64,000 nt of DNA from Clostridium pasteurianum DSM 525 = ATCC 6013 (GTDB lineage: Bacteria > Bacillota > Clostridia > Clostridiales > Clostridiaceae): contig NZ_CP009268.1 in NCBI RefSeq assembly GCF_000807255.1, positions 1,890,384 to 1,954,383 on the forward strand, given 5' to 3'. The translations under genes were made by a program, and so were the position numbers. The stretch's first letter is position 1; the number at the start of each line of letters is the position of its first letter. The notes beneath the pieces were generated by a model. The model did no database searches, was not told the origin of the DNA, and saw only the letters and a program-made list of their open reading frames with translations. Positions 8,921 to 18,759 of this stretch are shown one piece after another.

Positions 8921-10984
8921 ATGGATACTTCACAATACCTGTCAATGTTTTTAGAGGAATCAATGGACAATTTACAGACTTTAAATGAGTCACTTCTAGA
9001 GCTAGAGCAAGAGCCAGAAGATATAGATAAATTAAATGAAATATTTAGAGTTGCTCATACTATAAAGGGAATGGCAGCTACTATGGGATTTAATAGAATG
9101 GCTGAATTAACTCATAAAATGGAAGATGTGCTTTCAGAATTTAGAAATGGAGAACTTAAAGTTACTCAGGAAGTAGTTACAGTATTGTTTAAATGTCTTG
9201 ATACTCTAGAGCAGATGGTAGACAATATATCAAATGGCGAAGAAGAAGAAATGCCTGTAGAGGATATAATAGACAAGTTAGAACATATATCTAACAATGT
9301 TAAGAATTCTTCAGAAGAAATAGCCGCTAAAGAACCACAACAGGAGGAAACTGTAAAATCCGAAAAATCTCCTAAGGAAGATCCTAAGGCAAGTAAAATT
9401 GATTTAAACGAATATGACATAAATATAATAAAGCAAGCAGTGGAAAGGGGATATAATGCACTTGAGATCACTATAGTTCTCAGTGAAACAACTCTTTTAA
9501 AATCAGCCAGAGCTTTTTTAATAATTAAAGCTTTAGAAGAAAATGGTGAAATTATAAAATCCATTCCAAGTACAGAGGATTTAGAAAATGAGAATTTTGA
9601 TTTTGAAATACAGCTGATATACTTGACAGAAAAATCAGAAGAGGATACTAAAAAAGTATTGGAAAGTATTTCTGAAATTGATAAAATTGTAGTAGTTCCT
9701 GTTAAACAGGATGCTGTAAAAGCATCCAATGCCAGTGTCAAAGAAGAAACTGTTAAAAAAGAGGAGCCAAAACCTGTTAAATCGGAAGCAAAAGTCAGCG
9801 CCAGTAATGTACCTAAAAAGCCAGCAGAAAATCATAAAAAGGAAAATCATAAAAAAGTCCATCAATCTGTAAGGGTAGAGCTGGATAGACTAGATAAATT
9901 TTTAAATATGGTTTCTGAACTGGTTATAAATAGGACAAGACTTGAACAAATCAGCAGTAACTATAAGCTTGTAGAATTAAATGAAACTATAGAGCAGGTG
10001 GCAAGGACTACAAATGATCTGCAGGACCTGGTTATGAAGATAAGAATGCTTCCTCTGGATACAGTTTTCAATAGATTTCCAAGAATGGTAAGGGACCTAT
10101 CTGTGGAATTAAACAAGGAAATAGAACTTATAATTGAAGGACAGGACACAGAGCTTGACAGAACAGTTATTGATGAAATAGGAGAACCCTTGATTCACCT
10201 TATAAGAAATTCTGCTGATCATGGCATTGAAACCAAGGAAGAGAGACTTTCAAGGGGAAAAGATGAAGTTGGCACGATAAAATTAATAGCCTATCAGGAA
10301 GGAACTAAAGCAGTAATAAAGGTTCAGGATGACGGTGCCGGCATAGATGTAGAAAAGGTTCAGGAAAAGGCAGAAAAAGTTGGTATAAACACCGATGGAA
10401 TGAATGAAAATGATATTAGAAATCTTATTTTTGCTCAGGGTTTTAGTACTAACGAAGTGGTTACAGATATCTCAGGAAGAGGAGTTGGCATGGATGTAGT
10501 AAAGACAAAAATTTCAGCTCTTGGAGGTACTGTAGATCTTACCAGTGAGGAGGGAAAGGGCACCACCTTTACTATAAAATTGCCTTTGACTCTTCAAATT
10601 ATAACAGCTCTTTTGGTAAAAGTAGGAGAAGAAAATTTGGCTATTTCACTAAATTATATTGATAGTGTCATCGATTATAAAGAGGAAGATATAAAGAGAA
10701 CTAACAATAAAGAGGTTATTATCTATAGAGATAAAGTACTGCCCATAATAAGAGTTAATGAAAAACTTGGAATTCCTAAAACAGATAAGGATAGAGTATA
10801 TATAGTTATAGTGAATGTAGGAGAAAAGAGTGCAGGACTGCTTGTAGACTCTCTTGAAGGTCAGCAGGACATTGTAATAAAGCCCCTTGGAAAGACCTTG
10901 AAGGGATTAAAGGAATACATAGGAGCGACGATACTAGGAGATGGGCTTGTAACTCTGATTCTAGATGTTGGGGCTTTTGTATAG
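8921..10984 (+). CDS. cheA: Chemotaxis histidine kinase CheA
   Basis: 687 aa. Domains in order: P1 phosphotransfer with His46 (RVAHTIKGMAATMG); P2, CheY-binding, about 165-255, flanked by Lys/Glu-rich linkers; P3 dimerisation about 315-380; P4 ATPase about 380-545 with the N box LIRNSADHGIE, G1 DDGAGID and G2 GRGVGMDVVK; P5 CheW-like about 550-687. It phosphorylates CheY and CheB in response to receptors. AAGGGGGGAG precedes the ATG. Length and order are normal for clostridial CheA. Confidence 0.97.
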   Translation: MDTSQYLSMFLEESMDNLQTLNESLLELEQEPEDIDKLNEIFRVAHTIKGMAATMGFNRMAELTHKMEDVLSEFRNGELKVTQEVVTVLFKCLDTLEQMVDNISNGEEEEMPVEDIIDKLEHISNNVKNSSEEIAAKEPQQEETVKSEKSPKEDPKASKIDLNEYDINIIKQAVERGYNALEITIVLSETTLLKSARAFLIIKALEENGEIIKSIPSTEDLENENFDFEIQLIYLTEKSEEDTKKVLESISEIDKIVVVPVKQDAVKASNASVKEETVKKEEPKPVKSEAKVSASNVPKKPAENHKKENHKKVHQSVRVELDRLDKFLNMVSELVINRTRLEQISSNYKLVELNETIEQVARTTNDLQDLVMKIRMLPLDTVFNRFPRMVRDLSVELNKEIELIIEGQDTELDRTVIDEIGEPLIHLIRNSADHGIETKEERLSRGKDEVGTIKLIAYQEGTKAVIKVQDDGAGIDVEKVQEKAEKVGINTDGMNENDIRNLIFAQGFSTNEVVTDISGRGVGMDVVKTKISALGGTVDLTSEEGKGTTFTIKLPLTLQIITALLVKVGEENLAISLNYIDSVIDYKEEDIKRTNNKEVIIYRDKVLPIIRVNEKLGIPKTDKDRVYIVIVNVGEKSAGLLVDSLEGQQDIVIKPLGKTLKGLKEYIGATILGDGLVTLILDVGAFV

Positions 10985-10995
10985 GAGGTTGGAAA

Positions 10996-11598
10996 ATGAA
11001 TTATTCTGAGCTTACGCCCATGCAAATGGATGCTTTAAAAGAAGTAAGTAACATAGGTGCAGGTAATGGAGCTACAGCTCTATCAAAGCTATTAAATAGG
11101 AAGATAGATATGACAGTTCCTTCAGTAAATATAATTCCGCTGGAATCAGTATTCACAAAAATTGATGCAGAAGAAATAGCAGTAGGAGTAATTGTAAGAG
11201 TACTTGGAGATACCCCAGGAAACATTTTATTTGTCTTTGAGGAAGATGTAGCTTTTGATATTATAAAAAGGCTTACAGGTTCAGAGGAAGAAGAGTTAAG
11301 TGAAATGGGAATTTCAGTATTATCTGAAATAGGTAATATAATATCTGCTTCCTATATGAATGCCATAAGCAGATTTACAAAACTTAACATAACACCATCA
11401 GTACCGGCAGTAAGCTATGATATGGTTTCTGCTATTCTCTCTACAAGCTTTATTGAAGCTGGTCAGTTTGATGACAATGTATTAGACTTTGAAACAGAAT
11501 TTTTAGAAGATAATTCAAACACAATGAGCGGGCATTTTTATTATATTCCCATGCCTGGTTCATTAGAAAAAATATTAAACACATTAGGAGTAATTTAA
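10996..11598 (+). CDS. cheC: CheY-P phosphatase CheC
   Basis: 200 aa. Two phosphatase helices with the Glu-x2-Asn signature are visible: LKEVSNIGAGNGATALSKLL (about 14-33) and LSEIGNIISASYMNAI (about 109-124). It dephosphorylates CheY-P and binds CheD in Bacillus-type chemotaxis. AGGAGG lies before the ATG and the gene is tightly spaced between cheA and cheY. Confidence 0.95.
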   Translation: MNYSELTPMQMDALKEVSNIGAGNGATALSKLLNRKIDMTVPSVNIIPLESVFTKIDAEEIAVGVIVRVLGDTPGNILFVFEEDVAFDIIKRLTGSEEEELSEMGISVLSEIGNIISASYMNAISRFTKLNITPSVPAVSYDMVSAILSTSFIEAGQFDDNVLDFETEFLEDNSNTMSGHFYYIPMPGSLEKILNTLGVI

Positions 11599-11615
11599 TT
11601 TGGAGGTTATATAAA

Positions 11616-11975
11616 ATGGCAAAAGTATTAATTGTTGATGACGCTGCTTTCATGAGAATGATGATAAAGGACATATTGGAAAAAAATGGATTTGAAGTAA
11701 TAGGAGAAGCTAGTAATGGTGCAAAAGCTGTAGAACTCTATAAAAAAGACAGACCAGATGTAGTTACCATGGATATAACAATGCCTGATATGGATGGTAT
11801 TGAAGCTGTAAAAGCCATAAAGGAATTTGATTCCACTGCAAAGGTAATTATGTGTAGTGCCATGGGACAGCAGACTATGGTAATGGATGCTATAAAGGCT
11901 GGAGCAAAGGATTTTATTGTTAAGCCTTTTCAGTCAGACAGAGTACTTGAGGCAATTAGAAAAGCTATAGGATAG
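11616..11975 (+). CDS. cheY: Chemotaxis response regulator CheY
   Basis: 119 aa, a lone receiver domain. Asp8-Asp9 bind Mg2+, Asp53 (VVTMDITMPD) is the phospho-acceptor, Ser in MCSAMGQ occupies the conserved Thr/Ser position, and Lys in FIVKPF closes the site. CheY-P would bind the N-terminal EIDALL-type peptides of FliM and FliY encoded just downstream. A 176-bp gap follows, so the downstream cheW may be on a partly separate transcript. Confidence 0.95.
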   Translation: MAKVLIVDDAAFMRMMIKDILEKNGFEVIGEASNGAKAVELYKKDRPDVVTMDITMPDMDGIEAVKAIKEFDSTAKVIMCSAMGQQTMVMDAIKAGAKDFIVKPFQSDRVLEAIRKAIG

Positions 11976-12151
11976 GCTTTGCTTTAATATGAGAACTTTT
12001 TAAAAGTGTAAGATATTTTACAGGGGGATTTGTTAAAAGTATAAAATATTCATTAAATTTAATCACAGTATCTTTTATTTATTTAAAAATGAGATTGTAT
12101 TGGTTACTTTTGTCAGATCCCTGTAAGTATTTTTGTTGGAGGTAAAAAGTT

Positions 12152-12553
12152 ATGCAGGTAGTTATTTTTAAATTAAAAAATGAACAATTTGCGGTAGAAA
12201 CCTCAAAGGTTCAGACTATAAGTGAAGCTGTAACAGTGACAAAAGTACCTAAAGCCCCAGAATATGTAAAGGGACTTATTAATCTTCGAGGTACTGTAAT
12301 TTCTCTTTTAGATATAAATTTACTTTTGGATATAGAAAAAAGCGAAAATAGCCAGCAAAGCGTAATAATACTTAAACTGGAAGATGAACTTATAGCTGTT
12401 TCAGTAGATCAGGTGGATGAAGTTTTGGAAATAGATGAGGATATAATAGAAAACACAAGAGAAGATACAAACAAGCCCTACATAAAGGGAATTATAAACT
12501 TTAAAGATAGAATAGTAACTTTTATTGACATTGATAAATTGATTGCTAAATAA
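12152..12553 (+). CDS. cheW: Chemotaxis coupling protein CheW (copy 2)
   Basis: 133 aa, a single CheW domain: VIFKLKNEQFAVETSKV at the start, APEYVKGLINLRGTVISLLDINLLL (central strand pair) and GIINFKDRIVTFIDIDKL at the end. It is closer to canonical CheW than the copy at 6.07 kb. GGAGG lies 7 nt upstream of the ATG. Sitting between cheY and fliM, it probably provides the main CheA-receptor coupling. Confidence 0.93.
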   Translation: MQVVIFKLKNEQFAVETSKVQTISEAVTVTKVPKAPEYVKGLINLRGTVISLLDINLLLDIEKSENSQQSVIILKLEDELIAVSVDQVDEVLEIDEDIIENTREDTNKPYIKGIINFKDRIVTFIDIDKLIAK

Positions 12554-12642
12554 GGCACATTCTAATAAATAACTAGTCAGTATCTAGACTTTATATTTAT
12601 TTTCATATGCCTAAAACTAATTTAGAGAAATGAGGAGAAAAA

Positions 12643-13638
12643 ATGGCAGACGTTTTATCTCAAAATGAAATAGATGCTCTTTTATCTGCCCTATCCTCTG
12701 GTGAATTAACGCCAGAAGAAGTTCCAAAGGAAGAAGAAAAACAAAAAGTTAAAGTTTATGACTTTAGAAGCCCTCAAAAGTTTTCTAAAGATCATATAAG
12801 AACCCTTGAACTCATACATGATAATTATGCGAGAATTATTTCTAATTATCTTACAGCTCAAGTAAGAAGCAATGTGAAGGTAAAGATTGAATCGGTTGAA
12901 CAGATAACCTATGAAGAGTTTATTCACTCCATACCAAATCCAACTATTCTGACAGTTTTTAAGATGCCTCCACTAAGTGGTTCTATATTGTTTGAAACAA
13001 ATCCTCAGTTTGTATATCAGGTAATTGATATACTCCTTGGTGGAAGTGGATCAGGACATTATAGATCAAGAGAGTTTACAGATATTGATAAAAATATAAT
13101 TATGAAAATTAATCAGGAATTGATATCAAATTTAAAACTTGCCTGGGGAGATGTGCTGGAAGTTACACCAGAAATAGAATCACTTGAGACCAATCCTGCT
13201 TTAAATCAAACTCTGGCTCCTCATGAGCCTGTGGCACTTATAACTTTTTCTGTGGAAATGGGAGATAATAGTACCTTTATAAATATATGCATACCCTATT
13301 TAAGTATAGAAAAGGTATTGGACAAACTAGTAGTTCAATATTGGTATCAGGAAAACGATGAAGAGATAGTAAGTCAATCAAGAGAAAAGCTAAAAAACAG
13401 ACTTAACATTGTAGATCTTCCACTGTTAGTAGAATTGGGAGAGGCCAGTATTACTGTAGATGAATTTTTAAGGCTTTCAGTGGGAGATGTAATTACTTTG
13501 AATAGTAAATGCAGTCACCCAGTTTCTATACTTGTAGGGGACCATATACATTATATTGGCAAGCCGGGGATTATAGGTAAAAATGTTGGGGTTCAAATTT
13601 TAGATATTATTGATAAGGATGTGGAAAATTATGAGTGA
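12643..13638 (+). CDS. fliM: Flagellar motor switch protein FliM
   Basis: 331 aa. The N-terminal CheY-P-binding peptide LSQNEIDALLSAL is at residues 5-17. A middle domain (about 45-230; PPLSGSILFETNPQFVYQVIDILLGGSG) binds FliG, and a C-terminal SpoA/FliN-like domain (about 250-325) forms the C-ring. It sets rotation sense when bound by CheY-P. Its last 8 bp overlap the start of fliY, indicating translational coupling. Confidence 0.96.
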   Translation: MADVLSQNEIDALLSALSSGELTPEEVPKEEEKQKVKVYDFRSPQKFSKDHIRTLELIHDNYARIISNYLTAQVRSNVKVKIESVEQITYEEFIHSIPNPTILTVFKMPPLSGSILFETNPQFVYQVIDILLGGSGSGHYRSREFTDIDKNIIMKINQELISNLKLAWGDVLEVTPEIESLETNPALNQTLAPHEPVALITFSVEMGDNSTFINICIPYLSIEKVLDKLVVQYWYQENDEEIVSQSREKLKNRLNIVDLPLLVELGEASITVDEFLRLSVGDVITLNSKCSHPVSILVGDHIHYIGKPGIIGKNVGVQILDIIDKDVENYE

Positions 13639-14800
13639 TGGATTTCTTTCACAGGAAGAAATAGATTCTCTTTTAAATGGTGGATCAAATTCTTCTGATG
13701 ATGCAAAAGCAATAGATAAAGATTATGATCTTTCAGATGAACAAAAAGATATGCTAGGTGAAATTGGAAATATATCCATGGGATCAGCATCAACAGCACT
13801 TTCTACTATAATAAATCAGCAGGTAAATATAACCACACCGGTAGTCTCCATTACTACTCTAAAAGAATTGAGAACTCAGTTTCAAGTGCCAAACATTGCC
13901 TTGGATGTACAGTATACCAGCGGTATAGTGGGAGAAAATCTTCTTATAATGAAAGTTACCGATGCAGGGGTTATAGCAAACTTAATGATGGGAGGAGACG
14001 GTCATGTTAGCACTTCAGAACTGTCAGAAATTGAACTCAGTGCAGTATCTGAGGCAATGAATCAGATGATAGGTTCTGCAGCTACAGCTATGGCCACTAT
14101 GCTTCTTAGAGAGGTAAATATTTCACCACCTACTTCTGAAATAATAAATAGTGATACCCAAAAATTATCTGCGGGAATAACTGAAGATGAACCTATAATT
14201 CAAGTGGCCTTCAGAATTACTATAGGGGATCTTGTAGACAGCAGTATCATGCAGATTCTTCCTATAGAAACAGGAAAAAAACTTACTTCAATTATGATGG
14301 GAGTAAACTCTGAAGATGAACCTAAAGAAACTGAAACAGCGAAAGAGGAAACTGCTGCTTCTAAACCAGTGGAATCATCAAATAATACTCCTCAGCAGCC
14401 TGTAAATAATGCAAGCTATGAAGAAGCTGATAGAGGAAACATAATTGAAGAGAAGACCATTGAAACCAATCAGCCTCCAGTAGAAGTGCAAAAGGCAAAT
14501 TTTCAGCCTCTTGAGGAGGTTACCAGATACTCTGAGCCCAAAAATATTGATTTGATATTGGATGTGCCTTTAGATATTTCTGTAGTTCTTGGCAGGAGTA
14601 AAAAGAGTATTAAGGAAATTTTAAACCTAGGTACAGGTTCTCTTATAGAATTGGACAGACTGGCAGAAGAACCGGTGGAAATACTGGTAAATGGCAAGAA
14701 GATAGCCTACGGTGAAGTAGTTGTGGTTGATGAAAACTTTGGTGTTAGAATAACCAGTATAGTAAGCAGTCACGATAGAGTTAAGAGTCTTGGAAGATAA
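13631..14800 (+). CDS. fliY: Flagellar motor switch phosphatase FliY
   Basis: 389 aa. Start at the ATG inside the end of fliM. It has an N-terminal CheY-P-binding peptide (LSQEEIDSLL), then a CheC-like domain (about 35-215) with two Glu-x2-Asn helices, GEIGNISMGSASTALS and SEAMNQMIGSAATAM. A low-complexity Glu/Asn/Pro linker (about 225-305) leads to a C-terminal FliN/SpoA domain (about 310-385, DLILDVPLDISVVLGRSK). It combines a C-ring subunit with CheY-P phosphatase activity, as in Bacillus. Last gene of the chemotaxis/switch operon. Confidence 0.95.
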   Translation: MSDGFLSQEEIDSLLNGGSNSSDDAKAIDKDYDLSDEQKDMLGEIGNISMGSASTALSTIINQQVNITTPVVSITTLKELRTQFQVPNIALDVQYTSGIVGENLLIMKVTDAGVIANLMMGGDGHVSTSELSEIELSAVSEAMNQMIGSAATAMATMLLREVNISPPTSEIINSDTQKLSAGITEDEPIIQVAFRITIGDLVDSSIMQILPIETGKKLTSIMMGVNSEDEPKETETAKEETAASKPVESSNNTPQQPVNNASYEEADRGNIIEEKTIETNQPPVEVQKANFQPLEEVTRYSEPKNIDLILDVPLDISVVLGRSKKSIKEILNLGTGSLIELDRLAEEPVEILVNGKKIAYGEVVVVDENFGVRITSIVSSHDRVKSLGR

Positions 14801-14818
14801 GAAAGATTTGATGGATTA

Positions 14819-14857
14819 AGATACAATTGCAAAAAGATGCAATTGTGTCTTTTTTTA
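14819..14857 (+). terminator. Rho-independent terminator after fliY
   Basis: AGATACAATTGC / GCAATTGTGTCT form a 12-bp stem with an 8-nt loop followed by a run of T. Confidence 0.9.
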
Positions 14858-14871
14858 TTATAAAAAAATTG

Positions 14872-14900
14872 TTGACAAAGGTCTAATTATTTTATATAAG
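14872..14900 (+). promoter_or_regulatory. Sigma-A-type promoter upstream of flgM
   Basis: TTGACA (14872-14877), 17-nt spacer, TATAAG (14895-14900). It lies just before the sigma-D-type site, so flgM would have dual promoters, as is known for flgM operons. Confidence 0.6.
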
Positions 14901-14906
14901 TAATGC

Positions 14907-14933
14907 TAAACTTTTATGTTATAATAACGATAA
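14907..14933 (+). promoter_or_regulatory. Sigma-D-type promoter for flgM-flgN-flgK-flgL
   Basis: TAAA (14907-14910), 15-nt spacer, AACGATAA (14926-14933). It lies 57 bp before flgM and matches the other sites in the window in spacing and CGATA core. Confidence 0.65.
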
Positions 14934-14989
14934 TATAAGTAAGATAATATAGAGGCACTATAGTGGCCTTATGCAGGGAGTGTATCAAT

Positions 14990-15277
14990 ATGAAAATAAA
15001 TGGAGTGGGTTTAGGAAAGGTTTTGCAGATGTATAACAATAATAGTAACAATAAAAATATTTCTGAAAATAAAACCCCGGAAAAATCAGCTAAGGACTCA
15101 CTGGAAATATCAAAGCTGGGTAAGAGCCTTAGTGCGTACTCCACAGAAGATAATTTTGGAACTTCAAAGGCAAAGATTGAAGAGATAAAAAAACAGATAG
15201 AAAATGGCACCTATAACAGGGATTCTAAGCTGGTGGCCCAAAAGCTTCTAGATCATATAAAGGGAAAAGGTGTTTAG
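14990..15277 (+). CDS. flgM: Anti-sigma-D factor FlgM
   Basis: 95 aa. Start at the ATG after GCAGGGAGTG; an upstream in-frame TTG at 14963 lacks a ribosome site. N-terminal MKINGVG and a C-terminal helical region (about 32-95, including SLEISKLGKSLS and AKIEEIKKQIENGTY) match FlgM, which holds the flagellar sigma factor until the hook is complete and is then exported. Its place at the head of the hook-filament junction operon is typical. The flgN start follows 1 bp after the stop. Confidence 0.9.
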   Translation: MKINGVGLGKVLQMYNNNSNNKNISENKTPEKSAKDSLEISKLGKSLSAYSTEDNFGTSKAKIEEIKKQIENGTYNRDSKLVAQKLLDHIKGKGV

Positions 15278-15278
15278 T

Positions 15279-15689
15279 ATGAAAGAAGAGCTTAAAGATA
15301 TAATGGTAAAGGAATACAATGCATTAAAAAATCTGCTGAATTCTTTGGATAAGCAGCACCAATTGTTCCTTCAAAATGATATCTTTGCACTGGAAAATAT
15401 GGTGAAGGTTATAGAAAACAACAATAAATCCATTGCAGAACTGGAAGTGGAGAGAAGAAAATTGGTGGGTGCAAATTCCATGAAAGATATTATAAACGTC
15501 TTTAAAGATGAAGAACTGGAAAACAACTATAGAGATATAAATATGCTTCTTCAGGAGATAAAATTTCAAAAGGACAGCAATGAGCTTCTTTTTAAGCAGG
15601 GGTTGGTATTTACCAATAGAGTATTAAACATATTCAGTCCAAATAGAAATTTAAAAACCTATAATTCTCTTGGGAAAATAGGAAGATAA
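15279..15689 (+). CDS. flgN: FlgN-type export chaperone
   Basis: 136 aa, almost entirely alpha-helical (KEYNALKNLLNSLDKQHQLF, then VIENNNKSIAELEVERRKLV), as in FlgN. The family keeps the hook-associated proteins FlgK and FlgL soluble before export. Identification rests on size, helical character and position directly before flgK. Start at the ATG 2 nt after the flgM stop. The terminal basic tail (NRNLKTYNSLGKIGR) is common in FlgN proteins. Confidence 0.85.
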   Translation: MKEELKDIMVKEYNALKNLLNSLDKQHQLFLQNDIFALENMVKVIENNNKSIAELEVERRKLVGANSMKDIINVFKDEELENNYRDINMLLQEIKFQKDSNELLFKQGLVFTNRVLNIFSPNRNLKTYNSLGKIGR

Positions 15690-15702
15690 GAGAGGTGTAA
15701 TA

Positions 15703-17523
15703 ATGGCAGGATTATTTTCAACATTGAATATTGGAACCAGTGGTATGTCCGCACAGCAAAAGGCTATTGACGTTACTTCTCACAATATAGCCAATGCCAA
15801 CACAGAGGGTTATACAAGACAGAGGGCAATTATAGAAGCTACCAGGCCTTATGACATGCCTTCCGTTAATAACGCAATTGGTGCAGGTCAGGTGGGGACT
15901 GGTGCTTTCGTATCAGCGATACAGAGAGTAAGAGATGATTTTTTAGATTATCAGATCAGAAATGAGACAAGTACTAAGGGAACTTATGAAACTAGAGATA
16001 ATTACTTAACTCAGGTAGAAAGTATATTTAACGGACTTTCAGATACAAGTATATCTACTTTAATGGGAAAAGTTTTTAATTCCTGGCAGTCTCTTTCAAC
16101 TCAGGCTCAGACCTCCAGTGCTAAAACTTTAGTAGCTCAGCAATCTGTGGCTCTTACAGGAGAATTAAATCATACTTATAGTCAGCTGCAAAACCTTAAA
16201 GCGGATTCTCAGTCCTATTTAAATCAGCAGGTTGTTGAGGTTAACAGCATATTTGATCAGATAGATTCTCTTAATCAGCAGATAACCAGAGTTAAAGTTT
16301 CAGGCAGTGAACCAAATGATCTTATGGATAAAAGAGATCTGCTTCTTGATCAGCTAAGTGAGAATTTTAATATTAACATAGATAAGAAAAGCTATGATGG
16401 AATAGATTTAAAGCCTGTGGATTCAGGAAACATTAGTGATACAGCTCTTGTAAAATCAGTAGATAATACAAATGTAAAAAGGTTTTCCTATGTAAGTGCC
16501 ATTGAACCAGCTGTGGATAGTGATGGTAACAAGATTTCTGGTGAATACAAGGTTACCTACTATAAAAATGGCGATACCACTAGTGATAGTAATAAAATGG
16601 AAGTATATGTTTCTATGACTGCAGATGAGGCAAAACAATTAGATGAAAACAGAGTACTTTGGGCAAATAGTGATGGAATTGCTATAAATGCTGATGGAAC
16701 GGCTTTGGGAACAACTACAGTAGATACTCCATTAGCTTTTTCAAATCTCAATCTATTTACACCAAGCAGCGGCAATATTAAAGGAGCTATGTCTGTACAA
16801 GCGGATATTGATACCTATATAGATCAATTAAATAATATAGCAAAGGCCTTAGCTTTTACGGTTAATGCGGTGCATAGTGGTAGTAATACAGCAGATGCTT
16901 CTTCAGATGATTTGCCGTTCTTTGTAAATGGTGATACAGCTGTCTATACAACGGATAGTAATGGAAACTCAGTTTTAACCGGTGGAAATTTATCCTCAGT
17001 ACTTGACAGCGAAAGTGAAATAACAGCAGGTAATATTACTGTAAATAAAGAAATTTTAGATGATCCTACTAAAATCAAGGCCAGTACCACTGGAGATACA
17101 TCTGTAGATGGTGATGGGGATGGAAATAGAGCTCTTGCTATAGCTCAGCTTAGAGACAAACTCATTACCATACAGAATATCAATTCAAATACATCAAGAA
17201 GTGACTTTATAACCAATTTTTCAGCAGATGATAACGGAGTTATGACAGTTCAAAATAGTGCCAATGGAACTACTTTAGAAGGTTACTTTAAAGATGTTGT
17301 AAATAAATTGGCAGTGCAGGGACAGGAAGCTGAAAGAGTAATTAAAAATCAAACTACTCTCCTTCAAAGTTTTCAGCAGTCAAGGGCTTCTGTTTCCGGA
17401 GTATCCATTGATGAAGAAATGGCTAATTTAATTCAATATCAACATGCCTATCAGGCAAATGCAAAAGTTATATCTACTGTAGATGAGCTTTTGGATGTGG
17501 TAATTAATGGACTTAAAAAATGA
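15703..17523 (+). CDS. flgK: Flagellar hook-associated protein FlgK (HAP1)
   Basis: 606 aa. The N-terminal rod/hook signature LNIGTSGMSAQQKAIDVTSH, then NIANANTEGYTRQ, at about residues 8-38 and the C-terminal helix (about 565-606, EEMANLIQYQHAYQANAKVI) are the D0 parts of the hook-filament junction protein. The middle (about 260-520) is a variable, Asp/Ser/Thr-rich domain. It is exported by the flagellar type III system and caps the hook. AGAGGTG precedes the ATG. Confidence 0.95.
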   Translation: MAGLFSTLNIGTSGMSAQQKAIDVTSHNIANANTEGYTRQRAIIEATRPYDMPSVNNAIGAGQVGTGAFVSAIQRVRDDFLDYQIRNETSTKGTYETRDNYLTQVESIFNGLSDTSISTLMGKVFNSWQSLSTQAQTSSAKTLVAQQSVALTGELNHTYSQLQNLKADSQSYLNQQVVEVNSIFDQIDSLNQQITRVKVSGSEPNDLMDKRDLLLDQLSENFNINIDKKSYDGIDLKPVDSGNISDTALVKSVDNTNVKRFSYVSAIEPAVDSDGNKISGEYKVTYYKNGDTTSDSNKMEVYVSMTADEAKQLDENRVLWANSDGIAINADGTALGTTTVDTPLAFSNLNLFTPSSGNIKGAMSVQADIDTYIDQLNNIAKALAFTVNAVHSGSNTADASSDDLPFFVNGDTAVYTTDSNGNSVLTGGNLSSVLDSESEITAGNITVNKEILDDPTKIKASTTGDTSVDGDGDGNRALAIAQLRDKLITIQNINSNTSRSDFITNFSADDNGVMTVQNSANGTTLEGYFKDVVNKLAVQGQEAERVIKNQTTLLQSFQQSRASVSGVSIDEEMANLIQYQHAYQANAKVISTVDELLDVVINGLKK

Positions 17524-17556
17524 TAGATATATCCTTAGAATATGAGAGGTGAAAAC

Positions 17557-18534
17557 ATGAGAATAACAAATAATATGTTAACTAGCAACTTTTTATCAGA
17601 TATGCAGAACAATCTTCAAAATATGCAGAAAATACAGCAGCAAATGACTTCCGGAAAGGTTATAAGCAAAGCATCTGACGATCCCTTTATAGCAGCAAGA
17701 TCCATGCAGCTGAATACTCAGCTTGATGCAAATAATCAATATAACAGCAATATAAAAGATGCGTCTAATTGGTTAAGTACAACAGATACGACTTTAGGAC
17801 AGGTGGGAAATGCACTTTCAAGGATAAATGAACTCTTAGTTTCCACTGGTAATGCAGGTTTTAGTGATAATGAAAGACAATCTGTAAAAGATGAAATAAA
17901 TCAGGTAATAAGCGGACTTTCTCAAACATTAAACACTAACTTCGATGGTAAGTATATATTTGGTGGTAGTAGAGCCACTACAAAACCATTAGCAGCAGTT
18001 ACGGATTCAAACGGAAATACAAAACTTGATTATAATGCTAGTTCTGCAGAACTGAATATGATAGACAAGAAATTGTACACAGAAATATCTCAAGGAGTTA
18101 CTATAGACTACAGTGTGTCAGCTCAGGATGTATTAGAATATAAAAATGGTGATTCTACTGAGGATTTAAGAAACTTACTTCAGAACATTGTAAATCATCT
18201 GGATGGAAAAAATGCAGATGGATCAACTCCAGCAGAAGGAAGTACCAGTCCTATAAGTCTTTTGACTACAGATGATTTAGCAGGTATACAGGCTGCAGCT
18301 AACAATGTGCTAAAACTTCGTTCAGAGGTGGGAGCCAAAGAAAACAGAATGAAAGATGCCTTGGATAATAACACAACAGAGTCACAGAATCTAACTACAA
18401 TTTTATCTAAGACAGAGGACATAGACATAACTCAAAAAACCATGGAGTATGCCACTGCCCAGACAGTGTACCTTGCCTCTCTTCAAACAAGCGCAAGAGT
18501 AATACAGCCTACTCTTTTGGACTACCTTAGATAA
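17557..18534 (+). CDS. flgL: Flagellar hook-associated protein FlgL (HAP3)
   Basis: 325 aa. Start at the ATG after GAGAGGTG; the ATG at 17542 overlaps that ribosome site. The flagellin-like N-terminus (MRITNNMLTSNFLSDM, then QQQMTSGKVISKASDDPFIA at about 33-52) and C-terminal helix (MEYATAQTVYLASLQTSARV) are typical. It forms the second junction ring between FlgK and the filament. Last gene of the flgM operon; a repeat island follows instead of a clean terminator. Confidence 0.95.
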   Translation: MRITNNMLTSNFLSDMQNNLQNMQKIQQQMTSGKVISKASDDPFIAARSMQLNTQLDANNQYNSNIKDASNWLSTTDTTLGQVGNALSRINELLVSTGNAGFSDNERQSVKDEINQVISGLSQTLNTNFDGKYIFGGSRATTKPLAAVTDSNGNTKLDYNASSAELNMIDKKLYTEISQGVTIDYSVSAQDVLEYKNGDSTEDLRNLLQNIVNHLDGKNADGSTPAEGSTSPISLLTTDDLAGIQAAANNVLKLRSEVGAKENRMKDALDNNTTESQNLTTILSKTEDIDITQKTMEYATAQTVYLASLQTSARVIQPTLLDYLR

Positions 18535-18537
18535 ACC

Positions 18538-18736
18538 AGTTGAGAGTTAAGAGTTGAGAGTGAAAAGTTAAAGATATTTTTTCTCCGCTGCACTGCGAAA
18601 AAATAGAACAACTAGATAATTAATTTTAAAGGTTTTTTCATAGCATAGCGGAGAAAAAGCATCATAAACTCTTAATTTTTCACTTTTCACTCTTAACTGA
18701 TTTTAACTATCAACTGTCAACTATCCACTATCAACT
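18538..18736. repeat. Heptamer hairpin island A
   Basis: Left arm AGTTGAGAGTTAAGAGTTGA, right arm its degenerate complement CAACTGTCAACTATCCACTA. The inner part pairs TTCTCCGCT with AGCGGAGAA. It fills the flgL-fliW gap and belongs to the family of arms built from AGTNGAN units. Confidence 0.75.
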
Positions 18737-18759
18737 TAACAAAGTGAAGGGTGAATTTT